NCBI RefSeq assembly: GCF_001696535.1
Contig: NZ_MBQE01000004.1
Span: 310,001-374,000 of the forward strand
Length of the DNA: 64,000 nt
Source: Stappia indica
GTDB lineage: Bacteria > Pseudomonadota > Alphaproteobacteria > Rhizobiales > Stappiaceae
Direction: 5' to 3'
In this document: positions 26,391 to 36,217 of the stretch, piece by piece
Layout: the number at the start of each line of letters is the position of its first letter
How positions within the stretch are numbered: the first letter of the stretch is position 1
Made by a program: the position numbers and the translations under genes
Notes under the pieces: generated by a model
Told to the model about the DNA's origin: nothing
Seen by the model: only the letters and a program-made list of their open reading frames with translations
Database searches by the model: none

Positions 26391-27797
26391 TCAGGCTTTT
26401 CGGTCGCCGTCCAAAGACGCCTGCGGCCCCTGCTGCACCAGCCAGCGCAGAAGCCATTCGAGCGGGCCCTGACGCCCCGTGCGCTGCCAGGCGAGGGCGA
26501 AGAGGATCTGTGCGATGTTGATGGCGAAGGCGACCATCAGAAGCTGATGGTGCTCCATCGATCCGAACAGCCCGAAGCCGAAGCCGTAGAAGACGATGCC
26601 GCAGATGACCGTCTGGCCGACATAGATCGTGAGCGGGATCTTGCCAACGGCCACGAACGGCGCGAGCAGGATCCGTCCCGCACCACCGCGAGCTAGGAGA
26701 TTGGCCAGACCTATCAGACCCAGGCCGATCAACAGCCGTCGCAGATTGTAGAAATAGGCATCCCATGAGCCGAGCGACCAGTTCTCGAAGCCGGGAATGG
26801 CATTGGTGCCGTGCACCAGAAAGCCGATAAAGATGCCGCAGCCGAGACCGCCCACCGCCATCACCGCATATTGTCCGGTGCTCCACCGACCGGAGAAGGC
26901 GCCCAGGCGATAGAGCGCCATGCCGAAGAACATCATCGCGCCGACGTCGAGGATGTGGTCGGTGAAGAACAGCGTCGTCTGCTCCTGGAAGGTCTCGGGC
27001 GCAAGATTCCGCAGCACTTCGGTATAGCCGGCGAGGCGTTCGTCCATCTCCGCCAGAGCCATCCGCTCCAGCTCCTCGAACATTGCCGCCTCGTCTTCGC
27101 TTTCCTGCTGTCCCGCATCTTGTTGCGGTGCGTCCTGCTGGACGTTGTCCTGCGGCTGGACGAGGGGAGGCTGTGCAGGCTCCTGCTGCTGCAGGTCGGC
27201 TTCTGCGTCCGGCTGCACCAGTTCGCTCTGGGCGGCCTCGAACGCGTCGCTGGAGATCTGGTCGAGCGACAGCCCGGTTCCGTCCTTGAACGAGGAAATG
27301 GCGAAGATCACCAGTCCGATCGCCAGCAGTTTGCGGCCGGACAGATTGCGGAAGACGAACAGGAACATGCCGAGAAGGCCGTAGACGTAGAGCACGTCAT
27401 GCGGCCACAGCAGCAGGTATCCGTGAATGATGCCGAACACGATCAGCCACATCAGACGCCGGAAATAGAGGTCCGCCGCCGCCAGGCCGCCCGGATTACG
27501 GGCATGTCGTTCCATCAGCAGGATCGCCGTCGCGCCGAAGATCAGCGAGAACAGCCCGCGCATCGTCCCGTCGACGAAAATGACGACGAAGAGCCACGAC
27601 GCGACGTTCGAGACGACAGACTCGCCCCACTCCTCAGGCAAGGAGAACGCGACTGCCGGCAAGCCGAAGACGAAGATGTTGCGCCACAGGATGCCGAGGG
27701 CCGCAAGGCCGCGCAGGGCGTCGAGCACGACCAGTCGGCTCGACCCGTTCGCGTTGGCGAGCGAGCCGGCGCTGGTCCGACGGATGCTTTGATCCAC
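26391..27797 (-). CDS. DUF418 family membrane protein with a Gln-rich linker
   Basis: This 468-residue inner-membrane protein opens with LVVLDALRGLAALGILWRNI, the hallmark of DUF418 proteins (distant relatives of acyltransferase-3/YeiB proteins), and has about ten hydrophobic helices. The C-terminal DUF418 domain includes LARGGAGRILLAPFVAVGKI and ALAWQRTGRQGPLEWLLRWL. Residues near 185-245 are a hydrophilic Gln/Asp/Pro-rich linker between two membrane halves. Its role is unknown in the family as a whole. It lies between the importer and the monooxygenase but shows no operon link to either. Confidence 0.85.
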   Translation of the reverse strand: MDQSIRRTSAGSLANANGSSRLVVLDALRGLAALGILWRNIFVFGLPAVAFSLPEEWGESVVSNVASWLFVVIFVDGTMRGLFSLIFGATAILLMERHARNPGGLAAADLYFRRLMWLIVFGIIHGYLLLWPHDVLYVYGLLGMFLFVFRNLSGRKLLAIGLVIFAISSFKDGTGLSLDQISSDAFEAAQSELVQPDAEADLQQQEPAQPPLVQPQDNVQQDAPQQDAGQQESEDEAAMFEELERMALAEMDERLAGYTEVLRNLAPETFQEQTTLFFTDHILDVGAMMFFGMALYRLGAFSGRWSTGQYAVMAVGGLGCGIFIGFLVHGTNAIPGFENWSLGSWDAYFYNLRRLLIGLGLIGLANLLARGGAGRILLAPFVAVGKIPLTIYVGQTVICGIVFYGFGFGLFGSMEHHQLLMVAFAINIAQILFALAWQRTGRQGPLEWLLRWLVQQGPQASLDGDRKA

Positions 27798-27870
27798 GTT
27801 CTGATGTCCGGAAAGGAGAAATCTCGCGCGAATGCTTACTCCCGGGCGCCGAGTCGCACAAGCGCGATTG

Positions 27871-27908
27871 CAAAGGGCGCGGCCTGCTGCCGCAGGTCGC
27901 GCCCTTTG
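27871..27908 (-). terminator. Strong hairpin between the monooxygenase/reductase gene and the DUF418 gene
   Basis: An 11-base perfect outer stem (CAAAGGGCGCG, 27871-27881, with CGCGCCCTTTG, 27898-27908) carries a 5-base inner stem (CCTGC/GCAGG). It lies 22 bases past the stop of the minus-strand monooxygenase gene. The T-run is poor on both strands, but the stem is strong enough to act as terminator or 3' stabiliser. Confidence 0.7.
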
Positions 27909-27930
27909 TCATTCCGCAGGGTTTTCGGCC

Positions 27931-30270
27931 TTATTCCGCGGCTTCGCGGTAGGCCGGGTTGTGCGTCTTCGGCTTGGCCTTCAGCTTCAGCTCCTTCAAT
28001 TCCTCGCGAGCGCGCTCGGCATTGCGCAGCAGCTGGAACTTGCCCGGCTGGTACTGCTTCGGCGCGAAGATATCGCCGACACCATAGTCGCCGGCCGCGC
28101 GCAGGGTGAAGGCAGGGTCCGCCAGATGCGGACGCCCCAGCGCGATCAGGTCGGCGCGTCCGGCCGCAAGGATCGTGTTGGCCTGATCCGCCGAAGTGAT
28201 GGCACCGACCGCCATCGTGGCGATATCGGCTTCGTTGCGGATCTGGTCGGCGAAGGAGGTCTGGAACATGCGGCCGTAGACCGGCGAACTGGCCGGGCTG
28301 GTCTGGCCGGTGGAGACGTCGATGAGATCGGCGCCGGCCTGCGCGAAGGCACGGGCGATCACCACGCTGTCGTCGCCGGTGATGCCGCCCTCGATCCAGT
28401 CCGTCGCCGAAACGCGGACCGACATCGGCTTGTCCTTCGGCCATGCCGCCCGCATCGCCTCGAACACCTCGAGCGGATAGCGCAGGCGGTTCTCGATGGA
28501 GCCGCCATACTCGTCGTCACGCTGGTTGGTGACCGGCGACAGGAAGCTGGCCAGCAGGTAGCCGTGGGCGCAGTGCAGCTCGATCATGTCGAAGCCGCAG
28601 GCGATCGCCCGTTCGACGGCGGCGACGAAATCCGCCTTCACCGCATCCATGTCGGCGCGGTCCATCGCCTTCGGCGTCTGGCTCTCCGGGTAGTAGGGCA
28701 GGGCGGAGGCGGACAGGATCGGCCACGCCTCGGCTTCGGGAAGCGGACGATCCATGCCCTCCCACATCAGCTTGGAGGCGCCCTTGCGGCCGGCATGGCC
28801 GAGCTGCAGGCAGATCTTCGCATCCGACTGTCCGTGAACGAAGTCGACGATGCGCGTCCAGGCGGCCTGCTGTTCGTCGGTCCACAAACCGGCGCAGCCC
28901 GGGGTGATGCGAGCAGTCGGGGAAACGCAGGTCATCTCGGTGAAGACGAGACCGGCGCCGCCCATGGCTCGCGATCCGTAGTGGACGAGATGGAAGTCCT
29001 GCGGCATGCCGTCGACGGCGGAATACATGCACATCGGCGAGACGACGAAGCGGTTCGAGACCTGCATCTCACGCAGCCGCAGCGGCTGGAAGGCGGGCAC
29101 CGTCGGGTCCTGCGTGTCGACGTCGAGACCGGACGCCTTGACCTTCTCGGCGAAGGCGCGGGTCGCGGCCGCCACGAAGTCGGGCGCGCGCAGTTCCAGA
29201 TTGTCGTAGGTGATCGCCTTGGAACGGGTCATCACGCCGAAGGCGAAGGTGACCGGGTCCATGTGCCAGTAGCGCTTCACGTGCTCGAACCACACCAGCG
29301 ACACGTCCGCCGCGTGCTGGGTCTTCTCAACTTCCTCGCGGCGCGTTTCCTCGAAATCGGCAAGCGCGTCGGCAATGCTCGGCTTGCGCATGACGCTCTC
29401 GTAGAGCGCGATGGCGTCCTCCATGGCCAGCTTGGTGCCGGACCCGATGGAGAAGTGGGCCGTCGATTTGGCGTCGCCCAGCAGCACCACATTGCCCATC
29501 GTCGTGCGGGCGTTGCGGATCATCGGGAAGTTGCGCCACATCGAGCGATTGATCAGCAGCTTGTGGCCGTCGAGTTCCTCTGCGAACACGCCTTCCAGGA
29601 AATCCGCGGATTCCTGCTCGGACATCGCGCCGATGCCCGCCTTCTCGAAGGTCTCCGGATCGGTCTCCAGGACCCAGGTCGAGCGGCCCGGCTCATACTG
29701 GTAGGTATGGGCGATGAAGATGCCGTGCTCGGTTTCCTTGAAGTAGAAGGTGAAGGCGTCGAGCGGCTTGGTCGAGCCCATCCAGGTGAACTTGTTGGGC
29801 CGCATGTCGACCGACGGGCGGAAGTGGTCCCGATGCGCCTCGCGCACGGCCGAGTTGATACCGTCGGCCGCGACGATCAGGTCCGCGTCGGGAAACTGTT
29901 CGATACCCGGCACGTCTGCCTGGAAGTGCATCTCGACGCCCAGCTCGCGGGCGCGCTCCTGCAGGAGCAACAGAAGCGTGCGGCGGGAGCAGCCGCAAAA
30001 GCCGTTGCCGCCGATCCGGAAGCTCGCGTCCTTGTAATGGATCGCGATGTCGTCCCAGTAGGCGAAGTTCTCGGTGATCGCGCGATAGCTCTCGCGGTCG
30101 TATTTCTCGAAGGTTTCCAGCGTCTGGTCGGAAAACACCACGCCGAAGCCGAACGTGTCGTCCGCCCGGTTGCGTTCATGCACGGTGATGCGGGCCGACG
30201 GGCGCGCCTTCTTCATGAGGATCGCGAAATAGAGCCCTGCCGGGCCGCCGCCGATGACCTCGATACGCAT
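27931..30270 (-). CDS. 2-aminobenzoyl-CoA monooxygenase/reductase-type fusion (salicylyl-CoA 5-hydroxylase-like)
   Basis: This 780-residue two-domain flavoprotein has an N-terminal FAD monooxygenase domain (residues 1-380) with [15 protein letters not shown] near residue 8 and the [14 protein letters not shown] motif near 130. An old-yellow-enzyme domain follows from about 395 ([19 protein letters not shown], and [14 protein letters not shown] near 570). This architecture matches the Azoarcus evansii enzyme that hydroxylates and reduces the ring of 2-aminobenzoyl-CoA, and salicylyl-CoA hydroxylase fusions. ATG 30270 is chosen because [12 protein letters not shown] is the conserved start. The partner genes opposite (CoA ligase, SDR, acyl-CoA dehydrogenase, RidA) favour 2-aminobenzoate. 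The operator palindrome lies 134 bases upstream. Confidence 0.88.
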   Translation of the reverse strand: MRIEVIGGGPAGLYFAILMKKARPSARITVHERNRADDTFGFGVVFSDQTLETFEKYDRESYRAITENFAYWDDIAIHYKDASFRIGGNGFCGCSRRTLLLLLQERARELGVEMHFQADVPGIEQFPDADLIVAADGINSAVREAHRDHFRPSVDMRPNKFTWMGSTKPLDAFTFYFKETEHGIFIAHTYQYEPGRSTWVLETDPETFEKAGIGAMSEQESADFLEGVFAEELDGHKLLINRSMWRNFPMIRNARTTMGNVVLLGDAKSTAHFSIGSGTKLAMEDAIALYESVMRKPSIADALADFEETRREEVEKTQHAADVSLVWFEHVKRYWHMDPVTFAFGVMTRSKAITYDNLELRAPDFVAAATRAFAEKVKASGLDVDTQDPTVPAFQPLRLREMQVSNRFVVSPMCMYSAVDGMPQDFHLVHYGSRAMGGAGLVFTEMTCVSPTARITPGCAGLWTDEQQAAWTRIVDFVHGQSDAKICLQLGHAGRKGASKLMWEGMDRPLPEAEAWPILSASALPYYPESQTPKAMDRADMDAVKADFVAAVERAIACGFDMIELHCAHGYLLASFLSPVTNQRDDEYGGSIENRLRYPLEVFEAMRAAWPKDKPMSVRVSATDWIEGGITGDDSVVIARAFAQAGADLIDVSTGQTSPASSPVYGRMFQTSFADQIRNEADIATMAVGAITSADQANTILAAGRADLIALGRPHLADPAFTLRAAGDYGVGDIFAPKQYQPGKFQLLRNAERAREELKELKLKAKPKTHNPAYREAAE

Positions 30271-30403
30271 GACCAGATCCTTCCCTGTCCGTTCTCGGTT
30301 TGCGGGACATCGCCGCCGGCTGGATCTCCGCTGGCCTCCCGTCAGGCCGGCGTGCTGCCGGTATCGGGTCGCCGCATGGATGCGCTTGCGTCCCCCTCGC
30401 AGA

Positions 30404-30421
30404 TATTTTAAGCTTAAAATA
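30404..30421. promoter_or_regulatory. Perfect 18-base palindromic operator in the divergent abm-type promoter
   Basis: TATTTTAAGCTTAAAATA is a perfect inverted repeat in the gap between the monooxygenase/reductase gene (start 30270) and the SDR gene (start 30482). A 16/18 match lies before the importer gene (25711-25728). Symmetry, size and AT content fit a MarR-family site, and the MarR gene is second in the plus-strand operon. Confidence 0.82.
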
Positions 30422-30481
30422 ATTCGGGACGCAACGCCGTTCTGGTGGTGCAGCAACGACCGGAAAATTTCGGGGAGAGGC

Positions 30482-31255
30482 ATGGCGAAAGAGGCTCCGT
30501 TTCACGGCCGTCACGCCCTGGTAACCGGGGGAACGCGCGGTATCGGGCTGGCCATCGCGCGCCGACTGATCGCCGGTGGAGCGTCCGTCACCATCCTCGG
30601 CCGCAACGCCGAGCGGGCGGCGGAGACTGCGCGCGAGATCGGTGCGACAGGCTTCGCGGCTGCCGACGTCACCGACCGCGATGCCCTCACCGAAGCGCTC
30701 CGCAAGGCCGCCGCCGAGCACGGCCGGATTTCCATCCTCGTCAACAATGCGGGGCAAGCCGAGAGCGCGCCCTTTCTCAAGACGTCGCTCGAGCGCTTCG
30801 AACGGATGTTCTCCGTCAACCTGATGAGCATCGTGAACGCCTGCCATGCCGTGCTGCCGGACATGATCGAGGCCCGCGAGGGGCGCATCGTCAACGTCGC
30901 CTCCACCGCCGGGCTCAAGGGCTATCGCTATGTTTCGGCCTATGTGGCTGCAAAGCATGCGGTGATCGGCCTGACGCGCTCTCTGGCGCTCGAGACGGCC
31001 GAGACCGGCGTGACCGTAAATGCGGTCTGTCCCGGCTTCGCCGATACCGATCTGGTGCGCGAGAGCGTTGCGAAGATCCGCGAGAAGACGGGTCGCGAAG
31101 AGGCGGACATCATCGCGGACATGGTGCGCGATAATCCGCAGAAGCGGCTGATCGATCCCGATGAGGTGGCAGATGCGGTCGCCTGGCTTGCGGGAGACGC
31201 TGCCCGCTCGGTGACGGGGCAGGCGATTGCGGTCGCCGGCGGCGAGGTGATGTGA
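30482..31255 (+). CDS. SDR-family dehydrogenase of the aminobenzoyl-CoA operon
   Basis: This 257-residue short-chain dehydrogenase has [15 protein letters not shown] near residues 14-28, a catalytic Tyr-Lys pair in YVAAKHAV near 160, and [10 protein letters not shown] after strand 4. It begins at ATG 30482 behind GGGGAGAGG. As first gene of the catabolic operon it is likely to oxidise a hydroxyacyl-CoA or reduced-ring alcohol formed by the divergent monooxygenase/reductase. Related dehydrogenases occur in the Azoarcus abm cluster. The exact step is inferred from context only. Confidence 0.88.
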   Translation: MAKEAPFHGRHALVTGGTRGIGLAIARRLIAGGASVTILGRNAERAAETAREIGATGFAAADVTDRDALTEALRKAAAEHGRISILVNNAGQAESAPFLKTSLERFERMFSVNLMSIVNACHAVLPDMIEAREGRIVNVASTAGLKGYRYVSAYVAAKHAVIGLTRSLALETAETGVTVNAVCPGFADTDLVRESVAKIREKTGREEADIIADMVRDNPQKRLIDPDEVADAVAWLAGDAARSVTGQAIAVAGGEVM

Positions 31256-31265
31256 GGGCAGGCAG

Positions 31266-31841
31266 ATGGACGAGAGTGGAAAAGCCGGCATGACGGAAGG
31301 CGGGGCGGACGCCGCCGCGATCCTGCTCGACGCGGAGACCCGCGTGCACGGGGACGACCATCGTGCCGAACTGCGCCTCTGGCTGCGCCTGCTGACCCTG
31401 ACGAACCTGATCGAAAGCGAAATCCGCTCGCGACTTCGCGGCGAGTTCGACGTGACACTGCCGCGTTTCGACCTGATGGCGCAGCTGGAAAAGGCGCCGA
31501 AGGGGCTGACGCTCGGCGATCTGTCGCGACGTATGATGGTCTCGGCCGGCAATGTCACCGGTCTTGTCGAGCGTCTCGTCCAGGATGGTCTTGTCGAGCG
31601 GCGCCCCGCGCCGGGCGACCGGCGCTCGGCGCTCGTCAGTCTTACGCCGGAAGGGCGCTCCGGCTTCGAGGCGATGGCGCATGCCCATGGCGAATGGATC
31701 GGCGATCTGTTCGCTGATCTTTCCGATGCAGACATCGACGACCTGATGCGGTTGCTGGGCCGGGCCAAGGCATCGGCACGCACCGCCGCTGACCCGACAC
31801 GCACAACGACTTCCACCGACAAGGAGCCGTCCAATGGCTGA
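31266..31841 (+). CDS. MarR-family transcriptional regulator
   Basis: This 191-residue winged-helix dimeric regulator has the recognition region [20 protein letters not shown] near residues 80-99, followed by the wing [20 protein letters not shown] with the conserved Asp-Arg pair. The N-terminal 30 residues and the Thr-rich C-terminus are extra. It is co-transcribed with the catabolic genes (10 bases after the SDR gene, overlapping the hydratase gene by 8). Relatives in aromatic-CoA pathways respond to the CoA thioester intermediate. It is the best candidate to bind the palindromes at 30404-30421 and 25711-25728. Confidence 0.92.
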   Translation: MDESGKAGMTEGGADAAAILLDAETRVHGDDHRAELRLWLRLLTLTNLIESEIRSRLRGEFDVTLPRFDLMAQLEKAPKGLTLGDLSRRMMVSAGNVTGLVERLVQDGLVERRPAPGDRRSALVSLTPEGRSGFEAMAHAHGEWIGDLFADLSDADIDDLMRLLGRAKASARTAADPTRTTTSTDKEPSNG

Positions 31842-32703
31842 TGCCGCCGTTTCCGCCCCGCCCGCCGGCGCGCAGGAGACCTATTCGATCACGCTGCCCG
31901 TGCGGGAGTATCGGCCGACCCATTTCCGTCTCGATGTGGACGGCAAGACGGCGGTGATCACGCTGAACCGGCCGGAGCGCAAGAATCCGCTCACCTTCCA
32001 TTCTTATGCGGAGCTGCGCGACCTGTTCCGCGCTTTGCAGTTCGACGAGGAAGTGAAGACGGTGGTCGTGACCGGCGCCGGCGGCAATTTCTGCTCGGGC
32101 GGCGACGTCTTCGAAATCATCGAGCCGCTCCTGTCGCGCGACATGCCGGGGCTGCTGCAGTTCACCCGTATGACCGGTGAACTGGTCAAGGCGATGCGTG
32201 CATGCCCTCAGCCCATCGTAGCGGCCATCGACGGCATCTGCGTCGGCGCTGGGGCCATCGTTGCCATGGCATCGGACCTGCGCGTCGGCACAGCGGGTGC
32301 CAAGGTCGCGTTCCTGTTCAACCGGGTGGGCCTTGCCGGCTGCGACATGGGCGCCTGCGCCATCCTGCCGAGGATCATTGGCCAGGGACGTGCCTCGGAG
32401 CTTCTTTACACCGGCCGCGTCATGAGCGGCGAGGAGGCCGAACGCTGGGGCTTCTTCAACCGACTGGCTGCGCCCGAAGCCGTGCTCGAGGAGGCGAAGA
32501 CGCTCGCCGACAGCCTGTCCGCGGGCCCGACCTTCGCCAATGCCATGACCAAGCGCATGCTTCACATGGAGTGGGACATGTCGGTCGACCAGGCCATCGA
32601 GGCCGAGGCGCTGGCGCAGGCGGTCTGCATGAAGACCGAGGACTACCGCCGCGCCTTCGAGGCCTTTGCCGCGAAGCAGAAGCCTGTCTTCGAGGGGAAT
32701 TGA
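31834..32703 (+). CDS. Enoyl-CoA hydratase/isomerase family protein
   Basis: This 289-residue crotonase-fold enzyme has oxyanion-hole segments [18 protein letters not shown] near residue 80 and [21 protein letters not shown] near 130 (second segment given in part). A hydrophobic patch [19 protein letters not shown] follows. In the aminobenzoyl-CoA operon it would hydrate, isomerise or open a non-aromatic ring CoA ester. It overlaps the MarR gene by eight bases and precedes the acyl-CoA dehydrogenase gene by 27. The N-terminal 25 residues (Ala/Pro-rich) precede the fold. Confidence 0.9.
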   Translation: MADAAVSAPPAGAQETYSITLPVREYRPTHFRLDVDGKTAVITLNRPERKNPLTFHSYAELRDLFRALQFDEEVKTVVVTGAGGNFCSGGDVFEIIEPLLSRDMPGLLQFTRMTGELVKAMRACPQPIVAAIDGICVGAGAIVAMASDLRVGTAGAKVAFLFNRVGLAGCDMGACAILPRIIGQGRASELLYTGRVMSGEEAERWGFFNRLAAPEAVLEEAKTLADSLSAGPTFANAMTKRMLHMEWDMSVDQAIEAEALAQAVCMKTEDYRRAFEAFAAKQKPVFEGN

Positions 32704-32730
32704 CGCGCGGGCGTTGAGGAGGAGGATTCG

Positions 32731-33930
32731 ATGACCGACCTGAGCTTTCTCGACTGGCCGTTTTTCGACGATGGGCATCGGGCCTTCGCCGCACGTGTGG
32801 AGGCCTTTGCCGCGGCCGAGGTCGCCGGCCTTGCCGATCATCACGACGTCGATGGATCCTGCCGGCAGCTGGTCGCTGCGCTCGGAAAAGCCGGCCTGCT
32901 GCGCGCCGCCGTGCCCGCGTCCCATGGCGGCCTGCACGAGCGGCTAGACGTCCGCAGCCTGTGCATCGCCCGGGAAACGCTGGCCCGCTACAACGGCCTC
33001 GCCGATTTTGCCTTCGCCATGCAGGGGCTCGGCACGGGTTCGATCACGCTTGCCGGCTCTGACGAGCTGAAGGACCGCTACCTGCCGCCGGTCATGCGCG
33101 GCGAGAAGATCGCGGCCTTCGGCCTGTCCGAACCCGAGGCCGGGTCGGATGTGGCGGCCCTCGCCACCGTAGCAGAGGCCGACGGGCCGGATCATGTCCG
33201 CATCACCGGCGAGAAGACGTGGATCTCGAACGGCGGCATCGCAGACCACTACGTCGTTTTCGCCCGCACCGGCGAGGCGCCGGGCGCCCGTGGATTGTCG
33301 GCCTTCGTGGTGGATGCCGATGCGGCCGGGTTCTCGGTCAAGGAGCGCATCGACACCGTGGCGCCGCATCCGCTGGCTACCCTGGCCTTCGACGGCGTTC
33401 GCGTGCCGGTTTCTGCACGTCTCGGCCGGCCGGGCGAGGGCTTCAAGGTCGCGATGGCGACGCTCGACATCTTCCGCTCGACCGTTGGCGCAGCCGCGCT
33501 GGGCTTTGCGCGGCGGGCACTGGCCGACACACTGGAGCACACCACCAGCCGTCAGCTCTTCGGGGCGCCGCTGGCCGATCTGCAACTGACCCAAGGTGCG
33601 CTCGCCGACATGGTCGCCGACGTCGATGCCGCCGCGCTGCTGGTCTATCGCGCCGCCTGGGCCAAGGATATGGGCGCGCCGCGGGTGACCCGCGAAGCGG
33701 CGCTGGCCAAGATGGTGGCGACCGAGAATGCCCAGAAGGTGGTGGACCGCGCGGTCCAGCTCCATGGCGGCCACGGCGTGCGCGTCGGCTGCAAGATGGA
33801 AGAACTCTACCGCGATGTCCGTGCGCTGCGCATCTACGAGGGCGCAACCGAAATCCAGAAGATCGTGATCGCGCGTCAGGCGATCGCCGACCATGCCGCT
33901 CGCCGCTCCTCCGCGGCTGCGGCCGAATGA
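32731..33930 (+). CDS. Acyl-CoA dehydrogenase family protein
   Basis: This 399-residue FAD enzyme has [16 protein letters not shown] near residue 128, [20 protein letters not shown] near 158, and the C-terminal [20 protein letters not shown] and [18 protein letters not shown] segments near 340-385. It probably dehydrogenates a cyclic or ring-opened CoA thioester in the aminobenzoate pathway. The gene order (hydratase, dehydrogenase, ligase) is that of a beta-oxidation-like lower pathway. ATG 32731 follows AGGAGGAGG (32717-32725). Confidence 0.92.
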   Translation: MTDLSFLDWPFFDDGHRAFAARVEAFAAAEVAGLADHHDVDGSCRQLVAALGKAGLLRAAVPASHGGLHERLDVRSLCIARETLARYNGLADFAFAMQGLGTGSITLAGSDELKDRYLPPVMRGEKIAAFGLSEPEAGSDVAALATVAEADGPDHVRITGEKTWISNGGIADHYVVFARTGEAPGARGLSAFVVDADAAGFSVKERIDTVAPHPLATLAFDGVRVPVSARLGRPGEGFKVAMATLDIFRSTVGAAALGFARRALADTLEHTTSRQLFGAPLADLQLTQGALADMVADVDAAALLVYRAAWAKDMGAPRVTREAALAKMVATENAQKVVDRAVQLHGGHGVRVGCKMEELYRDVRALRIYEGATEIQKIVIARQAIADHAARRSSAAAAE

Positions 33931-33984
33931 CGACCATAAAACGCGCCGGAAACCGGCCGCCCCAACCTTCCACAGGAGTGCCGA

Positions 33985-35637
33985 ATGGCCCGCTCAGCCC
34001 ACACCGACACCTTCGCGGCGGACAATCTGCCACCGCGTGAGCTCTGGCCCGACTTCATCAATCTGGAGAAGCTCGGCTATCCCGAGCGGATGAACTGTGC
34101 AGTCGAGTTGATCGACAAGAACGTCGCGGAAGGCCGCGGCGACAAGCTGGCGCTTGTTTCCCCGACGGAGCGCTGGACCTACGGCGAACTCGCCGAAAAG
34201 GTGAACCGGATCGCCAATGTGCTGGTGGCCGATTTCGGCCTGCAGCCGGGCAACCGCGTGCTCCTGCGCTTTCCCAATACGCCGATGATGACGGCGGTCT
34301 ACTTCGCGATCCTGAAGGCTGGCGGTATCGTTGTCGCCACCATGCCGCTGCTGCGTGCCAAGGAACTCGCGGTCATCGTGGACAAGGCCGAGCTGTCGCT
34401 CGCCGTCTGCGATCATCGCCTTGCCGAAGAGATGGAGCTGACCCGCGACCGCACCGACCGGCTGACGACGATCCTTTATGCCGGCAGCGGCGATGAAGGC
34501 TCGCTGGAGCGCCGCATGGAAGCCGCCTCGCCGGACTTCACGGCCTGCGATACCGCCGCGGACGATGTCTGCCTGCTCGGCTTCACCTCCGGCACGACGG
34601 GCGTTCCGAAGGCGACGATGCACTTCCACCGCGACATGCTGGCGATCTGCGACTGCTATTCGCGCGAAGTGCTGCGCCCGCAGGAAAGCGACGTGTTCAT
34701 CGGCTCGCCGCCGCTCGCCTTTACCTTCGGCCTCGGCGGTCTTGTCCTGTTTCCCTTCCGCGTCGGCGCGACGGCCATCCTGCTGGAGCGGGCCGGCCCT
34801 GACGATCTGCTGAAGGCGATCCCGGAGATGCGGCCGACGGTGATGTTCACCGCACCGACCGCTTATCGCGCGATCCTTGCCAAGAAGGGCGATGCGGATC
34901 TTTCCTCCTTGCGCAAATGCGTGTCGGCCGGAGAGGCGCTGCCCAAGGCGACCTGGGACGACTGGCAGGCGGCGACCGGCATCCGCATTCTCGATGGCAT
35001 CGGCGCGACTGAGATGCTGCACATCTTCATTGCTGCGCGCGAGGACGAGGTGCGCCCTGGTGCAACCGGCAAGCCCGTGCCCGGGTATGAGGCGAAGGTC
35101 ATCGGGGCCGACGGCAAGGAGGTGTCGGACGGCATGCCTGGGCGGCTCGCCGTGCGCGGGCCTACCGGTTGCCGCTATCTCGCCGACGACCGCCAGACCG
35201 CCTATGTGATCGACGGCTGGAACGTGACGGGCGATACCTACATCCGCGATGCCGACGGTTACTTCTGGTACCAGGCCCGCTCCGACGACATGATCGTATC
35301 GGCAGGCTACAACATCGCCGGCCCGGAGGTGGAAGGCACGATGCTCGCCCACCCGGCAGTTGCCGAATGCGGTGTCGTGGGCGCCCCGGACCCGGATCGT
35401 GGCCGTATCGTCAAGGCCTATGTGGTGCTGAAGCCGGGCGTCACCGGTGATGCAGCCCTGGTCAAGACGCTGCAGGACTACATCAAGGCGGAGCTCGCTC
35501 CGTACAAGTATCCGCGCGCCATCGAATTCGTCACTGCGCTGCCGCGCACCGAAACCGGCAAGCTGCAGCGTTTCGCGCTGCGCGAGCTGGCGGCCGGAGA
35601 GGGCGAACCGCCGGCCGCAAGATCCGCCGCGTCGTGA
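33985..35637 (+). CDS. Aryl-CoA ligase, probable 2-aminobenzoate-CoA ligase
   Basis: This 550-residue ANL-superfamily enzyme activates a carboxylate as an AMP ester and transfers it to CoA. The P-loop-like LLGFTSGTTGVPKATMHFHR lies near residue 195, GIGATEMLHIF near 347, the hinge YWYQARSDDMIVSAGYNIA-type segment near 425, and the C-terminal catalytic Lys in PRTETGKLQRF near 522. This closely follows the benzoate/2-aminobenzoate-CoA ligase family (abmG-type). It starts the catabolic route by making the CoA thioester used by the divergent monooxygenase/reductase. It is 54 bases after the dehydrogenase gene and 36 before the RidA-like gene. Confidence 0.9.
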   Translation: MARSAHTDTFAADNLPPRELWPDFINLEKLGYPERMNCAVELIDKNVAEGRGDKLALVSPTERWTYGELAEKVNRIANVLVADFGLQPGNRVLLRFPNTPMMTAVYFAILKAGGIVVATMPLLRAKELAVIVDKAELSLAVCDHRLAEEMELTRDRTDRLTTILYAGSGDEGSLERRMEAASPDFTACDTAADDVCLLGFTSGTTGVPKATMHFHRDMLAICDCYSREVLRPQESDVFIGSPPLAFTFGLGGLVLFPFRVGATAILLERAGPDDLLKAIPEMRPTVMFTAPTAYRAILAKKGDADLSSLRKCVSAGEALPKATWDDWQAATGIRILDGIGATEMLHIFIAAREDEVRPGATGKPVPGYEAKVIGADGKEVSDGMPGRLAVRGPTGCRYLADDRQTAYVIDGWNVTGDTYIRDADGYFWYQARSDDMIVSAGYNIAGPEVEGTMLAHPAVAECGVVGAPDPDRGRIVKAYVVLKPGVTGDAALVKTLQDYIKAELAPYKYPRAIEFVTALPRTETGKLQRFALRELAAGEGEPPAARSAAS

Positions 35638-35673
35638 ACGCGAACAATTGAAGATCGGGACCTGGAAGACCCA

Positions 35674-36123
35674 ATGAGCAAGACAGCCGACACCGCCGCC
35701 GCGATGCCTGCGCGTGCCTCCGTTCCTTCGCCGCTCGCGGCCCTGCAGCCGGAAGGTTGGCCGACCCCGAGAGGCTATGCCAACGGCATGGCCGGCGAGG
35801 GGCGGATGGTGCTGACCGGCGGCCAGATCGGCTGGACACCGGATGGCGTCTTCCCGCCCGACTTCCTCGGCCAGATCCGCCAGACGCTTGAAAACGTCGT
35901 AGCGGTCGTGGGCGCGGCGGGCGGTGGTCCGGAGCACATCGCCCGGCTGACCTGGTACGTCACGGACATCGACGCCTACCGGGAATGCCTGAAGGAACTC
36001 GGCCCGGTCTACCGCGCGGTCATGGGTCGCAACTATCCGGCCATGGCCGTGGTGCAGGTGGTCGCGCTGGTCGAGCCGGAGGCGAAGGTCGAGATCGAGG
36101 GAACGGCGATCGTACCGGTGTGA
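35674..36123 (+). CDS. RidA-family protein lacking the usual active-site Arg
   Basis: This 149-residue member of the RidA/YjgF/YER057c fold is a trimeric protein family, many of whose members hydrolyse imines. Segments: RMVLTGGQIGWTPDGVFP near residue 45, AAGGGPEHIARLTWYVTDID near 85 and the C-terminal KVEIEGTAIVPV. The position of the substrate-binding Arg of E. coli RidA (VEVARLPK) reads VQVVALVEP here, so canonical aminoacrylate deaminase activity is unlikely. In this operon it might help release ammonia from an enamine/imine derived from the amino group of 2-aminobenzoate, which is inference. Confidence 0.88.
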   Translation: MSKTADTAAAMPARASVPSPLAALQPEGWPTPRGYANGMAGEGRMVLTGGQIGWTPDGVFPPDFLGQIRQTLENVVAVVGAAGGGPEHIARLTWYVTDIDAYRECLKELGPVYRAVMGRNYPAMAVVQVVALVEPEAKVEIEGTAIVPV

Positions 36124-36170
36124 GCGGCCCCGCCGTTCCGCAAGACCTCTTGATTGCATCGTACGGCAAG

Positions 36171-36200
36171 GGCAGGGTGGCCCTCCTTCGCCACCCTGCC
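36171..36200 (+). other. Intercistronic hairpin between the RidA-like and nitroreductase genes
   Basis: A perfect 11-base stem (GGCAGGGTGGC, 36171-36181, with GCCACCCTGCC, 36190-36200) has an 8-base loop. No T-run follows, and the nitroreductase start is 17 bases beyond, so partial termination or mRNA protection is possible. Confidence 0.55.
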
Positions 36201-36217
36201 GCCGGACGCACCTTGCG

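Noticed and set aside
27832-30411. An 859-codon open frame on the plus strand opposite the monooxygenase/reductase gene
   Set aside because: In GC-rich DNA the complement of a real gene often lacks stops. Its translation is rich in Arg/His/Gly with no recognisable domain, while the minus strand encodes two clear flavoprotein domains.
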